From assembly GCA_034211175.1 (NCBI GenBank), contig JAXHUH010000239.1:1-64000 (forward strand): a stretch of DNA of 64,000 bases. The letters run 5' to 3'. Of the stretch, positions 33,431-41,873 are shown one piece after another (position 1 is the first letter of the stretch; every line of letters begins with the position of its first letter). The notes below the pieces were generated by a model. That model was not told the DNA's origin and made no database searches. It saw only the letters and a list, made by a program, of their open reading frames with translations. This DNA comes from JAXHUH01 sp034211175 (lineage in GTDB: Bacteria; Actinomycetota; Acidimicrobiia; Acidimicrobiales; CAIXPF01). Both the position numbers and the translations under genes were made by a program.

Positions 33431-35080
33431 TCAGTTCTGCTCCCCGGTGGCGGCGTCGTTCGTCGAGGGATCCGGCTCGTCGGCCAGCGGCGTCGCCGAG
33501 CGCACCTCGGCGACCGGCACTCGCGTCCCGGCGGCGCCGGGCACCCCGACCTCGGCCCACTCGAGCGTGAGGCCCTTCCAGCGGGCCTCGGCCGGCTGGC
33601 GGGCGCCGCGCATGGCGGCGGGCACGATGGCGAGGATGGTCACCAGGACACCGACGGCGATGAGCACGGCACCGGCCGCCATCACACCGTTGAGCGCCTC
33701 GTAGCCGTCCTCCACGACCTCGGCGGCGCCGAACAGGTCGAGCGGGACCTGGCCGAGGCCGCCCGCGATCAGCTCGGGGACGGCGAAGGCCGCGGCACCG
33801 GCGACGAGCGCCAGCGCGGCCAGGAGCATCAGCCCCTCGGGCGGCGTGCGGCCCCAGATGCGGGCGCCCCAGTACTGGAGCCCGGCAATCGCGCCGAGCA
33901 CGGCCGCTGCGGCGATCAGCTTGGCGAGCCCGTCGGCCCAGGTGGTGCCGACGAGGTTCAGCGGGTCGATCGCACCCAGCGCGGCGCACACCCCGGCGGC
34001 GAGCGCCGCCACGTAGGCGAGGAGGCCGAGCAGGAGCGGGCTGCCGACGCTCGGGCGGCCGCGCCGCAGGTTGTCGGCGAGCAGACCGCCGAGCGCGAGG
34101 AGCGGGAGGGCGATGGCGACGCTCATGGCGATCCAGGTCGCCCGCTCGACCAGGGCGGCGTTGAACGCCGTCTGGGCCCAGGCCCCGAACGAGAGGGCGG
34201 CGGTCACCCCGATCACCGCGAGCACGGGCCGGTGGAGCGCCTGGGGCACACGGGCCGACGACTGGACGATGTCGGCGACGATGCCGAGGACCGGGACGAG
34301 GAACACGAAGACCGCGGGCTGGGAGAAGACCCAGTCGACCTGGGCCCAGATGTTGCCCTTGGCGCCGTAGAGCTCCTGGCCGTGGTCCGCGTCGAGGTAG
34401 ATGAGGAGGAGGTTGCCGGCGAGCACCGGGAACGTCAGCAGCCACAGGCTCCCGGCCGTCAGCACCGACCAGCTGAACGCCGGCACGCGGCGCAGGCTCA
34501 TGCCCGCCGGACGCACCGCGAGCACCGTCGTCACGGCCGAGACGGTGGCGGCGAGCAGCGACAGGATGACCAGGCCGAGGCCGGAGAGCGTGAGGAGCAC
34601 GGCGTCGACGTCGTCGCCGTTGGGCCCGCCGTCGGCGATGTAGCCGGCGATGACGATGCCCGCACCGACCAGCCAGCCCCAGAACGAGGCGGCGGCGAGC
34701 CGGGGGAAGGCGGCGGACGGCGACCCGAGCTGGAGCGGGACGACGTAGAGGGCCAGTCCGATGAGCAGCGGCCACACGCCGAACATGAACAGGCCGACCT
34801 CGGCGAGGGTCACCACCTGGGTCCACACGTCGGCCTCGAGGACGTCGAAGCCGTCGAGGTCCATGCCCTCGAAGCCGGCCAGCGCCCACAGGACGGATGC
34901 GCCGATGAGGAACACCAGCGAGACCGCCATGTACAGGCGCCCGACGACCGTGTGGTCGGACGTGCTCACGACGCCCGCCACGCCGGGTAGCGGCGGCGGG
35001 GGCGTCAACATGGGTACGGCGGGTTCGGCCGCGGGCTCGACGGCCCGCTCCTCGTCCGGACGTGATTCTGTGATCGTCAT
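33431..35080 (-). CDS. COX1 paralogue lacking all heme and copper ligands
   Basis: This 549-residue, about 12-14-helix protein is clearly homologous to subunit I along its first 310 residues. It shares SDHTVVGRLY (compare VDHKKIGIMY), YVVPLQLGSPSAAFPRL (compare YLLPLQVGARDVAFPRL), and RPAGMSLRRVPAFSW (compare RAPGMTLMKMPVFTW). The metal ligands are gone: A93 replaces the heme a His, QPAVF (Q254) replaces HPEVY, Q303-T304 replace the CuB His pair, and the AHFHYV helix has no His. Oxygen reduction is therefore impossible. It precedes the COX3-like gene by 1 nt and lies in the same strand block as the true oxidase. It could be an assembly factor, a scaffold or part of another complex; this is inference. 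Confidence 0.85.
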   Translation of the reverse strand: MTITESRPDEERAVEPAAEPAVPMLTPPPPLPGVAGVVSTSDHTVVGRLYMAVSLVFLIGASVLWALAGFEGMDLDGFDVLEADVWTQVVTLAEVGLFMFGVWPLLIGLALYVVPLQLGSPSAAFPRLAAASFWGWLVGAGIVIAGYIADGGPNGDDVDAVLLTLSGLGLVILSLLAATVSAVTTVLAVRPAGMSLRRVPAFSWSVLTAGSLWLLTFPVLAGNLLLIYLDADHGQELYGAKGNIWAQVDWVFSQPAVFVFLVPVLGIVADIVQSSARVPQALHRPVLAVIGVTAALSFGAWAQTAFNAALVERATWIAMSVAIALPLLALGGLLADNLRRGRPSVGSPLLLGLLAYVAALAAGVCAALGAIDPLNLVGTTWADGLAKLIAAAAVLGAIAGLQYWGARIWGRTPPEGLMLLAALALVAGAAAFAVPELIAGGLGQVPLDLFGAAEVVEDGYEALNGVMAAGAVLIAVGVLVTILAIVPAAMRGARQPAEARWKGLTLEWAEVGVPGAAGTRVPVAEVRSATPLADEPDPSTNDAATGEQN

Positions 35081-35317
35081 GATCTGGGCTGACCTCGTGG
35101 GCGACGGGCGGCTCGATCACCGCGCCCGCCGGAGCGCGTCGGGGTGGGGGCTGGCTGTGCTCGGGGGCGGACTCTACACACGCCCTGGTTTTGGCTGCGA
35201 GATGGCATCAGCGACCGTCGCCGCACCTCGGTGGGCGTCGGCGCCGCGAACCGGCGGAACGTGCCCCGGACCCGTGGCCATCGGACGCATCGGGTGCGGG
35301 GCGGATGCCGACGGCCA

Positions 35318-36214
35318 TCACAAGCCGTTCCGGACGAGTTGGTCGACCACCATGGCGCCGAACAGCAGCGTCACGTAGGTGATCGAGTAGCGGAACAGAC
35401 CCATCGCCCGGCTCGCGGAGCTGTCGCGCAGCAGGCCGACGGCCTGCCACGTGAACACGGCGCCGAGGGCCACGGCCGATGCCACGTAGATCGCTCCCAT
35501 CTCGGCGACGGGGGCGAACACGAGGGTCAGCAGCCAGAGCAGGACCGTGTAGCCGAGGATGCGTCGCGCCGCCGCGGACAGCTCGACGACGGAGGGCAGC
35601 ATCGGCACCGACGCCGCGCTGTAGTCGTCCCGGTAGCGCACGGCGAGGGCCCAGAAGTGGGGCGGGGTCCAGAAGAAGATGATGGCGAAGAGCAGCACCG
35701 CGGGCCATCCGACGGTGCCGGTGACCGCGCTCCACCCGATCAGCACCGGCACGGCGCCGGCCGCGCCACCGATGACGATGTTCTGGGTCGAGCTGCGCTT
35801 CAGCCACAGGGTGTAGATGAAGACGTAGAAGAGGCACGCCGCGACCGCGAGCGCCGCGCTGAGGAGGTTGACGAAGGCCCACAACCAGGCGAAGGCGACG
35901 ACCTCGAGGGTGATCGCGAACGTGAGGGCGGCCCTCGGTGAGATCACGCCGGTGACGAGCGGTCGGTTCTTCGTCCGCTCCATGAGCGCGTCGATGTCCC
36001 GGTCGACGTACATGTTGATCGCGTTCGCGCCACCGGCGGCCAACGTCCCGCCGATCACCGTCGCGATGATGAGCCAACCGTCGGGCAGGCCGCGTTCCGC
36101 CACGACCATGGTGGGGACGGTCGTGACGAGCAGCAGCTCGATGATCCTGGGCTTGGTGAGCGCCACATACGCCCGTATCCGGGAGGACAGGCTCGGCGCG
36201 GCTGCTAGCAGCAT
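35318..36214 (-). CDS. ctaB: Heme O synthase (protoheme IX farnesyltransferase)
   Basis: This UbiA-family membrane prenyltransferase attaches a farnesyl group to heme b, giving heme O for the oxidase. From ATG 36214 it has 298 residues and about eight hydrophobic helices. The prenyl-diphosphate/Mg motif NAINMYVDRDID (about residues 65-76) and NRPLVTG are conserved, as is the second motif WTPPHFWALAVRYRDDYSAA. It starts opposite ctaA, the next enzyme in heme A formation, from a 192-bp shared intergenic region. Confidence 0.94.
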   Translation of the reverse strand: MLLAAAPSLSSRIRAYVALTKPRIIELLLVTTVPTMVVAERGLPDGWLIIATVIGGTLAAGGANAINMYVDRDIDALMERTKNRPLVTGVISPRAALTFAITLEVVAFAWLWAFVNLLSAALAVAACLFYVFIYTLWLKRSSTQNIVIGGAAGAVPVLIGWSAVTGTVGWPAVLLFAIIFFWTPPHFWALAVRYRDDYSAASVPMLPSVVELSAAARRILGYTVLLWLLTLVFAPVAEMGAIYVASAVALGAVFTWQAVGLLRDSSASRAMGLFRYSITYVTLLFGAMVVDQLVRNGL

Positions 36215-36406
36215 CGTGGAGATGAGCCTAGGGGTCCGGGGTCCCGGTGGCCAAGGCGCGCACCGGGGAGTCCCACACTTGCGGGAGCAGCGGTCACGGC
36301 GCGCCGGGCCGGGGGTCGACGACGTCGGGTCCGGCGGGCCCCGATCGCTCCGGGCCGGGGCGCCCGGCGTGGCCCTTGCGGGCGCCCCACGCGCGAGCAT
36401 TCGAGG

Positions 36407-37372
36407 GTGCGCCCTCGAGCGATCTCCCCCGAGAAGTACCAGCGGATCACCACGTGGGCCCTCGTGGCCCTGGTCGCCATCGTCGTCACCGGCGGGGCCG
36501 TCCGGCTCACCGGCTCCGGGCTCGGCTGCTCGGACTGGCCGACGTGCGAGGAGGACAGCCTCGTCGCACCGCTCGAGTTCCACCCGATGGTCGAGTTCCT
36601 CAACCGCCTCGTGACCGGCGTCGTCTCGGTCGCCGTCGCCGCGGCGGTCGCCGGGTCGCTCCTGCGCCGGCCCCGGCGTCCCGATCTCGTGTGGTGGTCG
36701 CTCGGGCTCGTCGCCGGCGTCGTCGCCCAGGTCGTCCTCGGTGGGCTGCTCGTGCTCAGCGAGCTCGACCCCCGGTTCACGATCGGGCACTTCCTCCTGT
36801 CCATGGTGCTCGTGTGGAACGCGACCGTGCTGCACCGGCGCGCCGCCGAGCCCCCCGGCCCCCGCCGACCCGTCGTCGACGGCGCCGCGCTCGTCCTCGC
36901 CCGCCTCGTGACCGCGGTCGGCGTCGTCGTCCTCGTGACCGGGACGATCGTGACCGGCGCCGGCCCCCACGGCGGCGACGAGGAGGCGGAGCGGCTCAAC
37001 TTCGAGGTCCAGGAGGTCGTGCGCATCCACGCGCTGTCGGTCATCGCCCTCGTCGCGCTCACGCTCGCCGCCTACCGGCTCGTGCGCCGGGACCCCTCGG
37101 CCGAGCTCCTGCGGCGCGGCCTGCTCGGCCTCATGGCCGTCGAGGTCGTCCAGGCCGCCATCGGCTACGCCCAGTACTTCACCGACGTGCCGCCCCTGCT
37201 CGTCGGCCTCCACCTCCTCGGCGCGAGCCTCGTGTGGATCGCCGCCGTCGAGGTGTGGCTGCGGACCACGACCCCCGGTGCCGCCGACACCGGGGCCGTG
37301 CCGCCACCGACCGACCACCGCGGCGACGCCACGGGCGACGAACCGGCCTCCGCCGCGGTCACACCGGGCTGA
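36407..37372 (+). CDS. ctaA: Heme A synthase
   Basis: This membrane oxygenase converts heme O to heme A (COX15/CtaA family). The 321-residue protein has about eight helices. Near the N-terminus are the CtaA signature GGAVRLTGSGLGCSDWPTC (two Cys in the first loop) and FHPMVEFLNRLVTG (heme-ligand His with the EFxNR-type motif). Downstream His residues lie in FTIGHFLLSM, RIHALSVI and GLHLLGASLVW. The GTG start is chosen because the conserved N-terminus (SPEKYQRITTWALVALV) follows directly. The last about 45 residues are a disordered Thr/Ala/Asp tail. Confidence 0.93.
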   Translation: MRPRAISPEKYQRITTWALVALVAIVVTGGAVRLTGSGLGCSDWPTCEEDSLVAPLEFHPMVEFLNRLVTGVVSVAVAAAVAGSLLRRPRRPDLVWWSLGLVAGVVAQVVLGGLLVLSELDPRFTIGHFLLSMVLVWNATVLHRRAAEPPGPRRPVVDGAALVLARLVTAVGVVVLVTGTIVTGAGPHGGDEEAERLNFEVQEVVRIHALSVIALVALTLAAYRLVRRDPSAELLRRGLLGLMAVEVVQAAIGYAQYFTDVPPLLVGLHLLGASLVWIAAVEVWLRTTTPGAADTGAVPPPTDHRGDATGDEPASAAVTPG

Positions 37373-37508
37373 TCGGCCTCACCGGCCGAACCGTCCCGAC
37401 GGGCCCGGCGGTCCGGGCGGCGACGGCACCCACGACCGGCACTTCCCGGGTCGCGCCCCGGGCCAGTACGCTCGGAGATGCACGCGTCATCAGGAGGAGC
37501 TCTCGAGC

Positions 37509-37805
37509 ATGGCGCCCCCGACGGCACCGGTCGAGATCGAGGAACCGACGACCGACGAGGTCGTCGACGAGGACCACCCGTGGGTCGTCATCGTGTGGAA
37601 CGACCCGATCAACCTCATGTCCTACGTGACGTTCGTGCTGCAGAAGCTGTTCGGCTACAGCCTCGAGAAGGCGACCGCGCTCATGCTCGACGTCCACCAC
37701 AAGGGCCGCGCCGTCGTCTCCAGCGGCGAGCGGGACAAGGCGGAGATCGACGTCTTCCGGCTCCACGAGCACGGCCTGTGGGCGACCATGCAGCAGGACA
37801 CGTGA
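37509..37805 (+). CDS. clpS: ClpS adaptor protein for Clp protease
   Basis: This small adaptor delivers N-end-rule substrates to ClpA/ClpC-ClpP. The 98-residue protein shows the ClpS core: WVVIVWNDPINLMSYVTFVL (substrate-pocket region with the conserved ND), FGYSLEKATALMLDVHHKG, and AEIDVFRLHEHGLWATMQQD. An upstream TACGCT -10 box (37467-37472) and an aggaggagc ribosome binding site indicate a short leader, unlike the many leaderless genes here. The adjacent DUF2017 gene is a usual companion in actinobacteria. Confidence 0.93.
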   Translation: MAPPTAPVEIEEPTTDEVVDEDHPWVVIVWNDPINLMSYVTFVLQKLFGYSLEKATALMLDVHHKGRAVVSSGERDKAEIDVFRLHEHGLWATMQQDT

Positions 37806-37845
37806 GCCCGGCCGACCCCGCCGTCCGTCGCGCGTCCAGCCGCTG

Positions 37846-38310
37846 ATGTTCCGCTCCCGCCGACCCGTCCGCCGCAAGGGCGCGACCTTCGTCATCGACC
37901 TCGACGAGAGCGAGCGCAAGGTCCTCGGCTCGCTGCTCGACGAGCTGCGCGGCCTCCTCGACGGCGACCCGAACGACCCGCGGATCCGTCGGCTGTACCC
38001 CACCGCGTACGCCGAGGACCCCGACCGCGAGGCCGAGTACCGGCTGCTCGCCCACAGCGAGCTCGTCGAGAAGCGCCTCGCCACCCTCGACGTCGTCGCC
38101 GAGACCATCGACCGCAACACCCTCGACGAGGACGGGCTCGCGTCGTGGATGAACGCGGTCAACCAGCTCCGCCTCGTGCTCGGCACGATGCTCGACGTCG
38201 ACGAGGACCCCGACCCCGTCTCCCCCGACGACCCCGACGCCGCCTCCTACGCCCTCTACGAGTGGCTCGGTTGGCTCCTCGAGCACATGGTGCGGGCCCT
38301 CTCGTCCTGA
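37846..38310 (+). CDS. DUF2017 family protein
   Basis: This 154-residue soluble helical protein occurs in many actinobacteria next to clpS. Conserved-looking parts are ERKVLGSLLDELRGLLDG, RRLYPTAYAEDPDREAEYR, and the C-terminal LRLVLGTMLDV and EWLGWLLEHMVRAL helices. It lies 40 nt downstream of clpS and is probably co-transcribed. Its function is not known; a role in Clp-linked proteolysis is only suggested by the neighbourhood. Confidence 0.82.
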   Translation: MFRSRRPVRRKGATFVIDLDESERKVLGSLLDELRGLLDGDPNDPRIRRLYPTAYAEDPDREAEYRLLAHSELVEKRLATLDVVAETIDRNTLDEDGLASWMNAVNQLRLVLGTMLDVDEDPDPVSPDDPDAASYALYEWLGWLLEHMVRALSS

Positions 38311-38449
38311 CCCGATCCGCCCGCGGCGACAACGGGTGATCGCCCCCACCGCGGGACGCGTCCCCCCGGTGGGCAAACGCGGGAACCGGGGAGCTCCCCG
38401 ATCGGGCCGCACCCGGTGGACTGCTAAGGTGAGCAAGCCCTCAGCAGGA

Positions 38450-38522
38450 GCCCCCATCGTCCAGTGGCCAAGGACGCCGCCCTTTCAAGGCGGAAACACG
38501 GGTTCGAATCCCGTTGGGGGTG
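38450..38522 (+). tRNA. tRNA-Glu (anticodon TTC)
   Basis: The 73-nt cloverleaf has acceptor arms gccccca/tgggggt, anticodon stem ccgcc/ggcgg with the 7-nt loop ctttcaa (anticodon TTC), and a T arm containing ggttcgaatcc. CCA is not encoded. It is the first of three tRNA genes in a row. Confidence 0.95.
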
Positions 38523-38564
38523 CTCTTGACACGATCGGTTATGCTGCCGGTCGGTCTTCACCGA

Positions 38565-38639
38565 GGTCCCGTGGTGCAGTTTGGAGTGCACGCCGGCCTG
38601 TCAAGCCGGAGGTCGCGGGTTCAAATCCCGTCGGGACCG
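38565..38639 (+). tRNA. tRNA-Asp (anticodon GTC)
   Basis: The 75-nt cloverleaf has acceptor arms ggtcccg/cgggacc, anticodon stem ccggc/gccgg with loop ctgtcaa (anticodon GTC), and a T arm with ggttcaaatcc. CCA is not encoded. Confidence 0.95.
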
Positions 38640-38667
38640 CCAGTCGCCCACCTCGCGTGGGTGGCAC

Positions 38668-38740
38668 GGTCGGGTAGCTCAGTTGGCAGAGCGCGCGCCT
38701 GAAAAGCGCGAGGTCACCGGATCGACGCCGGTCCCGACCA
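38668..38740 (+). tRNA. tRNA-Phe (anticodon GAA)
   Basis: The 73-nt cloverleaf has acceptor arms ggtcggg/cccgacc, D arm tagctcagttggcagagc, and anticodon stem cgcgc/gcgcg with loop ctgaaaa (anticodon GAA). Its T loop contains ggatcgacgcc instead of the common ttcgaat. The last bases (ccgacca) are the first bases of the downstream repeat, which recurs 223 bp later. Confidence 0.93.
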
Positions 38741-39140
38741 CGAGCTGGCCCTTCGCGTGCTCGGCCTTCGGCCTCGCACCGGGGGCCGCATTGCGTTCCG
38801 CTCCGCTCGGGGCCTTCCGGCCAGGCGGGCCCTTGGCATGGCTTGCGAAGCTCGCCAGAGCTGGGCACTCGCCGGGCACCTGCCCCTCGAAGCTCGTCAG
38901 AGCTGGGCACTCGTGGGTTGCTCGCCCTTCGCGATCGGCCCCGAGGCGCGTCAGCGCCGACCACGAGCTGGCCCTTCGCGTGCTCGGCCTTCGGCCTCGC
39001 ACCAGGGGGCCGCATTGCGTTCCGCTCCGCTCGGGGCCTTCTGGCCAGGCGGGCCCTTGGCATGACTGCGAAGCTCGTCAGAGCTGGGCACTCGTGGGTT
39101 GCTCGCCCTTCGCGATCGGCCCCGAGGCGCGTCAGCGCCG
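38738..39140 (+). repeat. Near-identical direct repeat of about 180-220 bp after the tRNA cluster
   Basis: Copy 1 (38738-38959) and copy 2 (38961-39140) begin with ccacgagctggcccttcgcg and are almost identical, except that copy 1 has an extra segment of about 41 bp. Inside, the motif gaagctcgtcagagctgggc occurs twice in copy 1 and once in copy 2. A further variant (about 39165-39190) lies downstream. The motif contains the palindrome AGCTC-N4-GAGCT. The open frames across this island (to 39246) look spurious. No integrase or other gene is visible. It could be a repeat island or a structured RNA; unknown. Confidence 0.75.
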
Positions 39141-39246
39141 GGCACCGCCACACACTCGCCCCTCGAAGCTCGGCAGAGCTGGGCGCTCGCTACTTGCGCT
39201 TCCTTCGCGCTGACCCGGGGCGTGTCAGCGCCGGGGGCGCACTCGC

Positions 39247-40497
39247 TCAGCCTTCGTGCTCAGCTCGGGTGGGCGTGAGGAGCGATTTCAGGTGGGTGTA
39301 GACGGTGGGGTGGTTGAGGAGGGAGAGGTGGTCGAGGGGGCCGATGTGGTGGGCGGGGTCGACGGTGAAGGGGATGCGGCGGTTGGGGCCGGTGCCGGAG
39401 GCGCTCGCCGGGCGGACCAGGAGGTCACCGAGGATCCGGCCGAGCGGGTGGCGAGGGTCTCGGGTCACCGTCGCGGCGACGAAGCAGTGGGTCGCCCCCG
39501 CCAGGAGCGGTACGTCGGTGCAGCGGTCGCGCAGCAGCTCGTCGGGCTCGGCGTCACGCCAGTCCTCCTACACGCACGCGCCGAAGCGCAGGTCCTTCAC
39601 CCCCACGCTGCGGGCGTTCAGGACCTCGGCGAACGGGCGGGTCTCCGGGACCCGGCCGGCCAACCACGACAGGGCGTTCACGCCCTTCTCCAGCGGTGCG
39701 CCGAGGTGGGGCGTGCCCAGGCACACGACGTGGCCCACCCGGTCGGCCCAGCCCAGCCCCTCGAGCTCGGCCCGCCGGCAGGCGCTGCGCACGACGAGAC
39801 CACCCATCGAGTGGCCGACGAGCACCAGTTGCTCCACCGCCACCGGCCAGTCGGCCACCAACCCGGCGAGGAGGTCCGACAGCGCGCGGCCGTTGTCCGA
39901 CACCCGCAGGCCGGTGTTGTAGCGCAGGACCACCGGCGTGAAGCCGAGGTCGCGCTGCAGCAGTGACCCGTAGGTCGCCGACGCGTCGCCGTGGTGACGC
40001 AGCGCGTCCCGCTCCCACGACCGCTCGTTCTCGCACAACCCGTGCACGAACACGGCCACCCGCGGGCCGGCGTCGCCGAACGCCGCCGCCAGCCCGTCGC
40101 GGTCCGGCGACACCGTGGCGCCCGCCTCGCGGATGACCATGTCGCTGGCCAACGCCGGGTAGCGCCCCGCCAACGAGTCGCCCCACAACCCGTTCACGGC
40201 GGCGAGCGCCGCACCGGTCCCGCGTCGATCGGCCAGGGCCGGGGCGCCCGGGTCCACACCGAGCGCGGCGTACGCGGCACCCGCCCGCGGCAGCGACGCG
40301 TGGGCCAACCGGACCGACCCGTAGACCGCCCCGCCGATGGCGTCGTGGACGAGCCGGACCGGCCACGACGTCGGCCCGACCGCCCGGAACACCCGCCGGG
40401 CGATCGCCCGGTGCACCTGCTCGACCAGCCCGACGCCGCCACCGAGCACGTCGCCGACGAGGCGGCCCGTCGTCCTGATCTCGTCCGTCGCCGTCAC
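39247..40497 (-). pseudogene. Alpha/beta-hydrolase (PGAP1/lipase-like esterase) interrupted by an in-frame amber codon
   Basis: The first 309 codons encode an esterase with FVHGLCENERSWERDA (oxyanion region), the nucleophile elbow LVGHSMGGLVVRSA, and GTPHLGAPLEKGVN. A TAG stop (39568-39570) then follows KDLRFGACV. The same frame continues without any shift for 106 more convincing residues (EDWRDAEPDELLRD, PLLAGATHCFVAATVTRDP, HPLGRILGDLLVR, LLNHPTVYTHLKSLL), with the probable catalytic His in ATHCFVA. This C-terminal part is needed for activity. Causes could be a real nonsense mutation, a sequencing error (one base restores the frame) or readthrough. The start at GTG 40497 is chosen for the ribosome binding site gggaggggat; the frame is open to 40536. 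Confidence 0.72.
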
Positions 40498-40621
40498 GAT
40501 CACATCCCCTCCCGTGTCACCGCACCCGCACGACACCGCACTCGCAACGCAGCGTCGGCGCCCCCTCGACCGCCGACGTTACCCCTCGGTAACCCGACGG
40601 GTCGGCCGGCGGATCACAAGC

Positions 40622-40654
40622 GTTCACCACCGGTTCGGGAGTTGTTCCGACAGG
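40622..40654 (+). promoter_or_regulatory. PHO-box-like direct repeats upstream of phnD
   Basis: Three direct repeats each begin GTTC at exactly 11-bp intervals: GTTCACCACCG (40622), GTTCGGGAGTT (40633) and GTTCCGACAGG (40644). The 11-bp spacing and the GTTCACC unit match the PhoP/PhoB binding boxes described in streptomycetes. The boxes end about 87 bp before the phnD ATG, suitable for activation under phosphate limitation. Confidence 0.6.
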
Positions 40655-40741
40655 TCACATCCCGCCGTCGACTGGGCTCCCTACGTTCCCCCGCTCATCC
40701 GCCGCGTGCGTGGCGCGGCACCACCCGAGGGAGCACCAACG

Positions 40742-41866
40742 ATGTTCACCGGACGGAACCGTCCCGCCGTCAGGCTCATGGCCGCGCTCTTCGCCTGCGC
40801 GCTCGTGGTCGCCGCCTGCGGCAGCGATGACGACGACACCGACGCCGCGGCACCGGCGGCCGACGAGAGCAGCGACACCGCCGCCGCCGACACCGAGGAC
40901 GCCGCCGAAGACGAGACGGCCGACGAGGAGACGTCCGAGGACGCCGCCGAGGACACCTCGGACTGGCCCGAGGAGATCATCTTCGCCGCCGTGCCCGCGG
41001 ACAACAGCCAGGAGATCGACGACATCTTCGGCACCACCATCGAGATCATCGAGGGCGAGCTCGGGGTCGGCGTCGAGTTCTTCAAGGCCATCGACTACGC
41101 CGGCGTGATCGAGGCCGCCAAGTCCGAGCGGGTCGACGTCGCCGTCTTCGGGCCGTTCTCATACTACATCGCCACCCAGAACGACGCCCCGCTCCAGGTC
41201 GGCGGCGTGATGATGCCGTACAACGAGGACCAGACCGGCCCCGGTGAGACCCACGGCTACCAGTCGTTCTTCATCACCGGTGCCGACAACGACGAGATCA
41301 ACAGCCTCGAGGACATCAGCAACGCCGAGTCGATCTGCCTCGTCGACCCCGGCTCCACCTCGGGCAACCTCGTGCCCCGCGGCGCCATGCTCGGTGTCGG
41401 GTTCGACATCGAGGAGGCCAACTACACCTACGCCGGCGGCCACGACGCCTCCGTGCTCGCCGTGCAGGACGGCACCTGCGACGCCGGCTTCGCGTTCGAC
41501 GAGATGGTCCGCAGCATCCTCGTCGGCGACGGCGCCGTCTCGGGCGTCGTCGACGAGGTCGACGGCGAGACCTACGGCGACGGTGACCCGACCATCAAGG
41601 TCGTCTTCCACTCCGACGTCATCCCCGGTTCGCCGATCGCGGTGCGCTCCACGCTGCCGGAGTCGTTCGTGACCGCGCTCACCGACGTCCTCCAGAACAA
41701 CGCCAACGTCGACTGGGCGGTCGAGAACGGCTACTGCACCGGTCCCGAGGACTGCTCGTTCTCCGACGAGGACTCGTGGGGCTGGATCGAGGCCGACGAC
41801 AGCATCTACGCCCCGATCGACGAGCTCTGCGAGCTCACCCAGGCTGCCAAGTGCCAGGACGGGTGA
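40742..41866 (+). CDS. phnD: Phosphonate/phosphate/phosphite ABC transporter substrate-binding lipoprotein
   Basis: This exported, lipid-anchored receptor captures phosphonates (or phosphite) for the PhnCE importer. From ATG 40742 (ribosome binding site gagggagc) it has 374 residues. The signal peptide ends in a lipobox (LVVAACG), and a Thr/Asp/Glu/Ala-rich linker follows (about residues 27-75). The PhnD domain shows IIFAAVPADNSQEID, ERVDVAVFGPFSYYIA, and DPGSTSGNLVPRGAMLG, the phosphonate-binding Ser/Thr-rich loop. The region AGGHDASVLAVQDGTCDAGF is also typical. It is led by a PHO-box-like sequence. Confidence 0.93.
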   Translation: MFTGRNRPAVRLMAALFACALVVAACGSDDDDTDAAAPAADESSDTAAADTEDAAEDETADEETSEDAAEDTSDWPEEIIFAAVPADNSQEIDDIFGTTIEIIEGELGVGVEFFKAIDYAGVIEAAKSERVDVAVFGPFSYYIATQNDAPLQVGGVMMPYNEDQTGPGETHGYQSFFITGADNDEINSLEDISNAESICLVDPGSTSGNLVPRGAMLGVGFDIEEANYTYAGGHDASVLAVQDGTCDAGFAFDEMVRSILVGDGAVSGVVDEVDGETYGDGDPTIKVVFHSDVIPGSPIAVRSTLPESFVTALTDVLQNNANVDWAVENGYCTGPEDCSFSDEDSWGWIEADDSIYAPIDELCELTQAAKCQDG

Positions 41867-41873
41867 GCCACCG

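Noticed and set aside
33431..35080. Reading the COX1-like gene as a decaying pseudogene
   Set aside because: The frame is intact over 549 codons, it is tightly coupled to the next gene, membrane helices are preserved, and changes are specific to metal ligands rather than random.
38668..39140. Direct repeat at a tRNA-Phe 3' end read as att sites of an integrated element
   Set aside because: The repeats are only 223 bp apart with no integrase or cargo between them, and the shared tRNA part is just about seven bases.
38581..39301. Several overlapping open frames of 100-210 codons across the tRNAs and the repeat island
   Set aside because: They run through tRNA genes and duplicated DNA in several frames at once and lack ribosome binding sites and recognisable domains.
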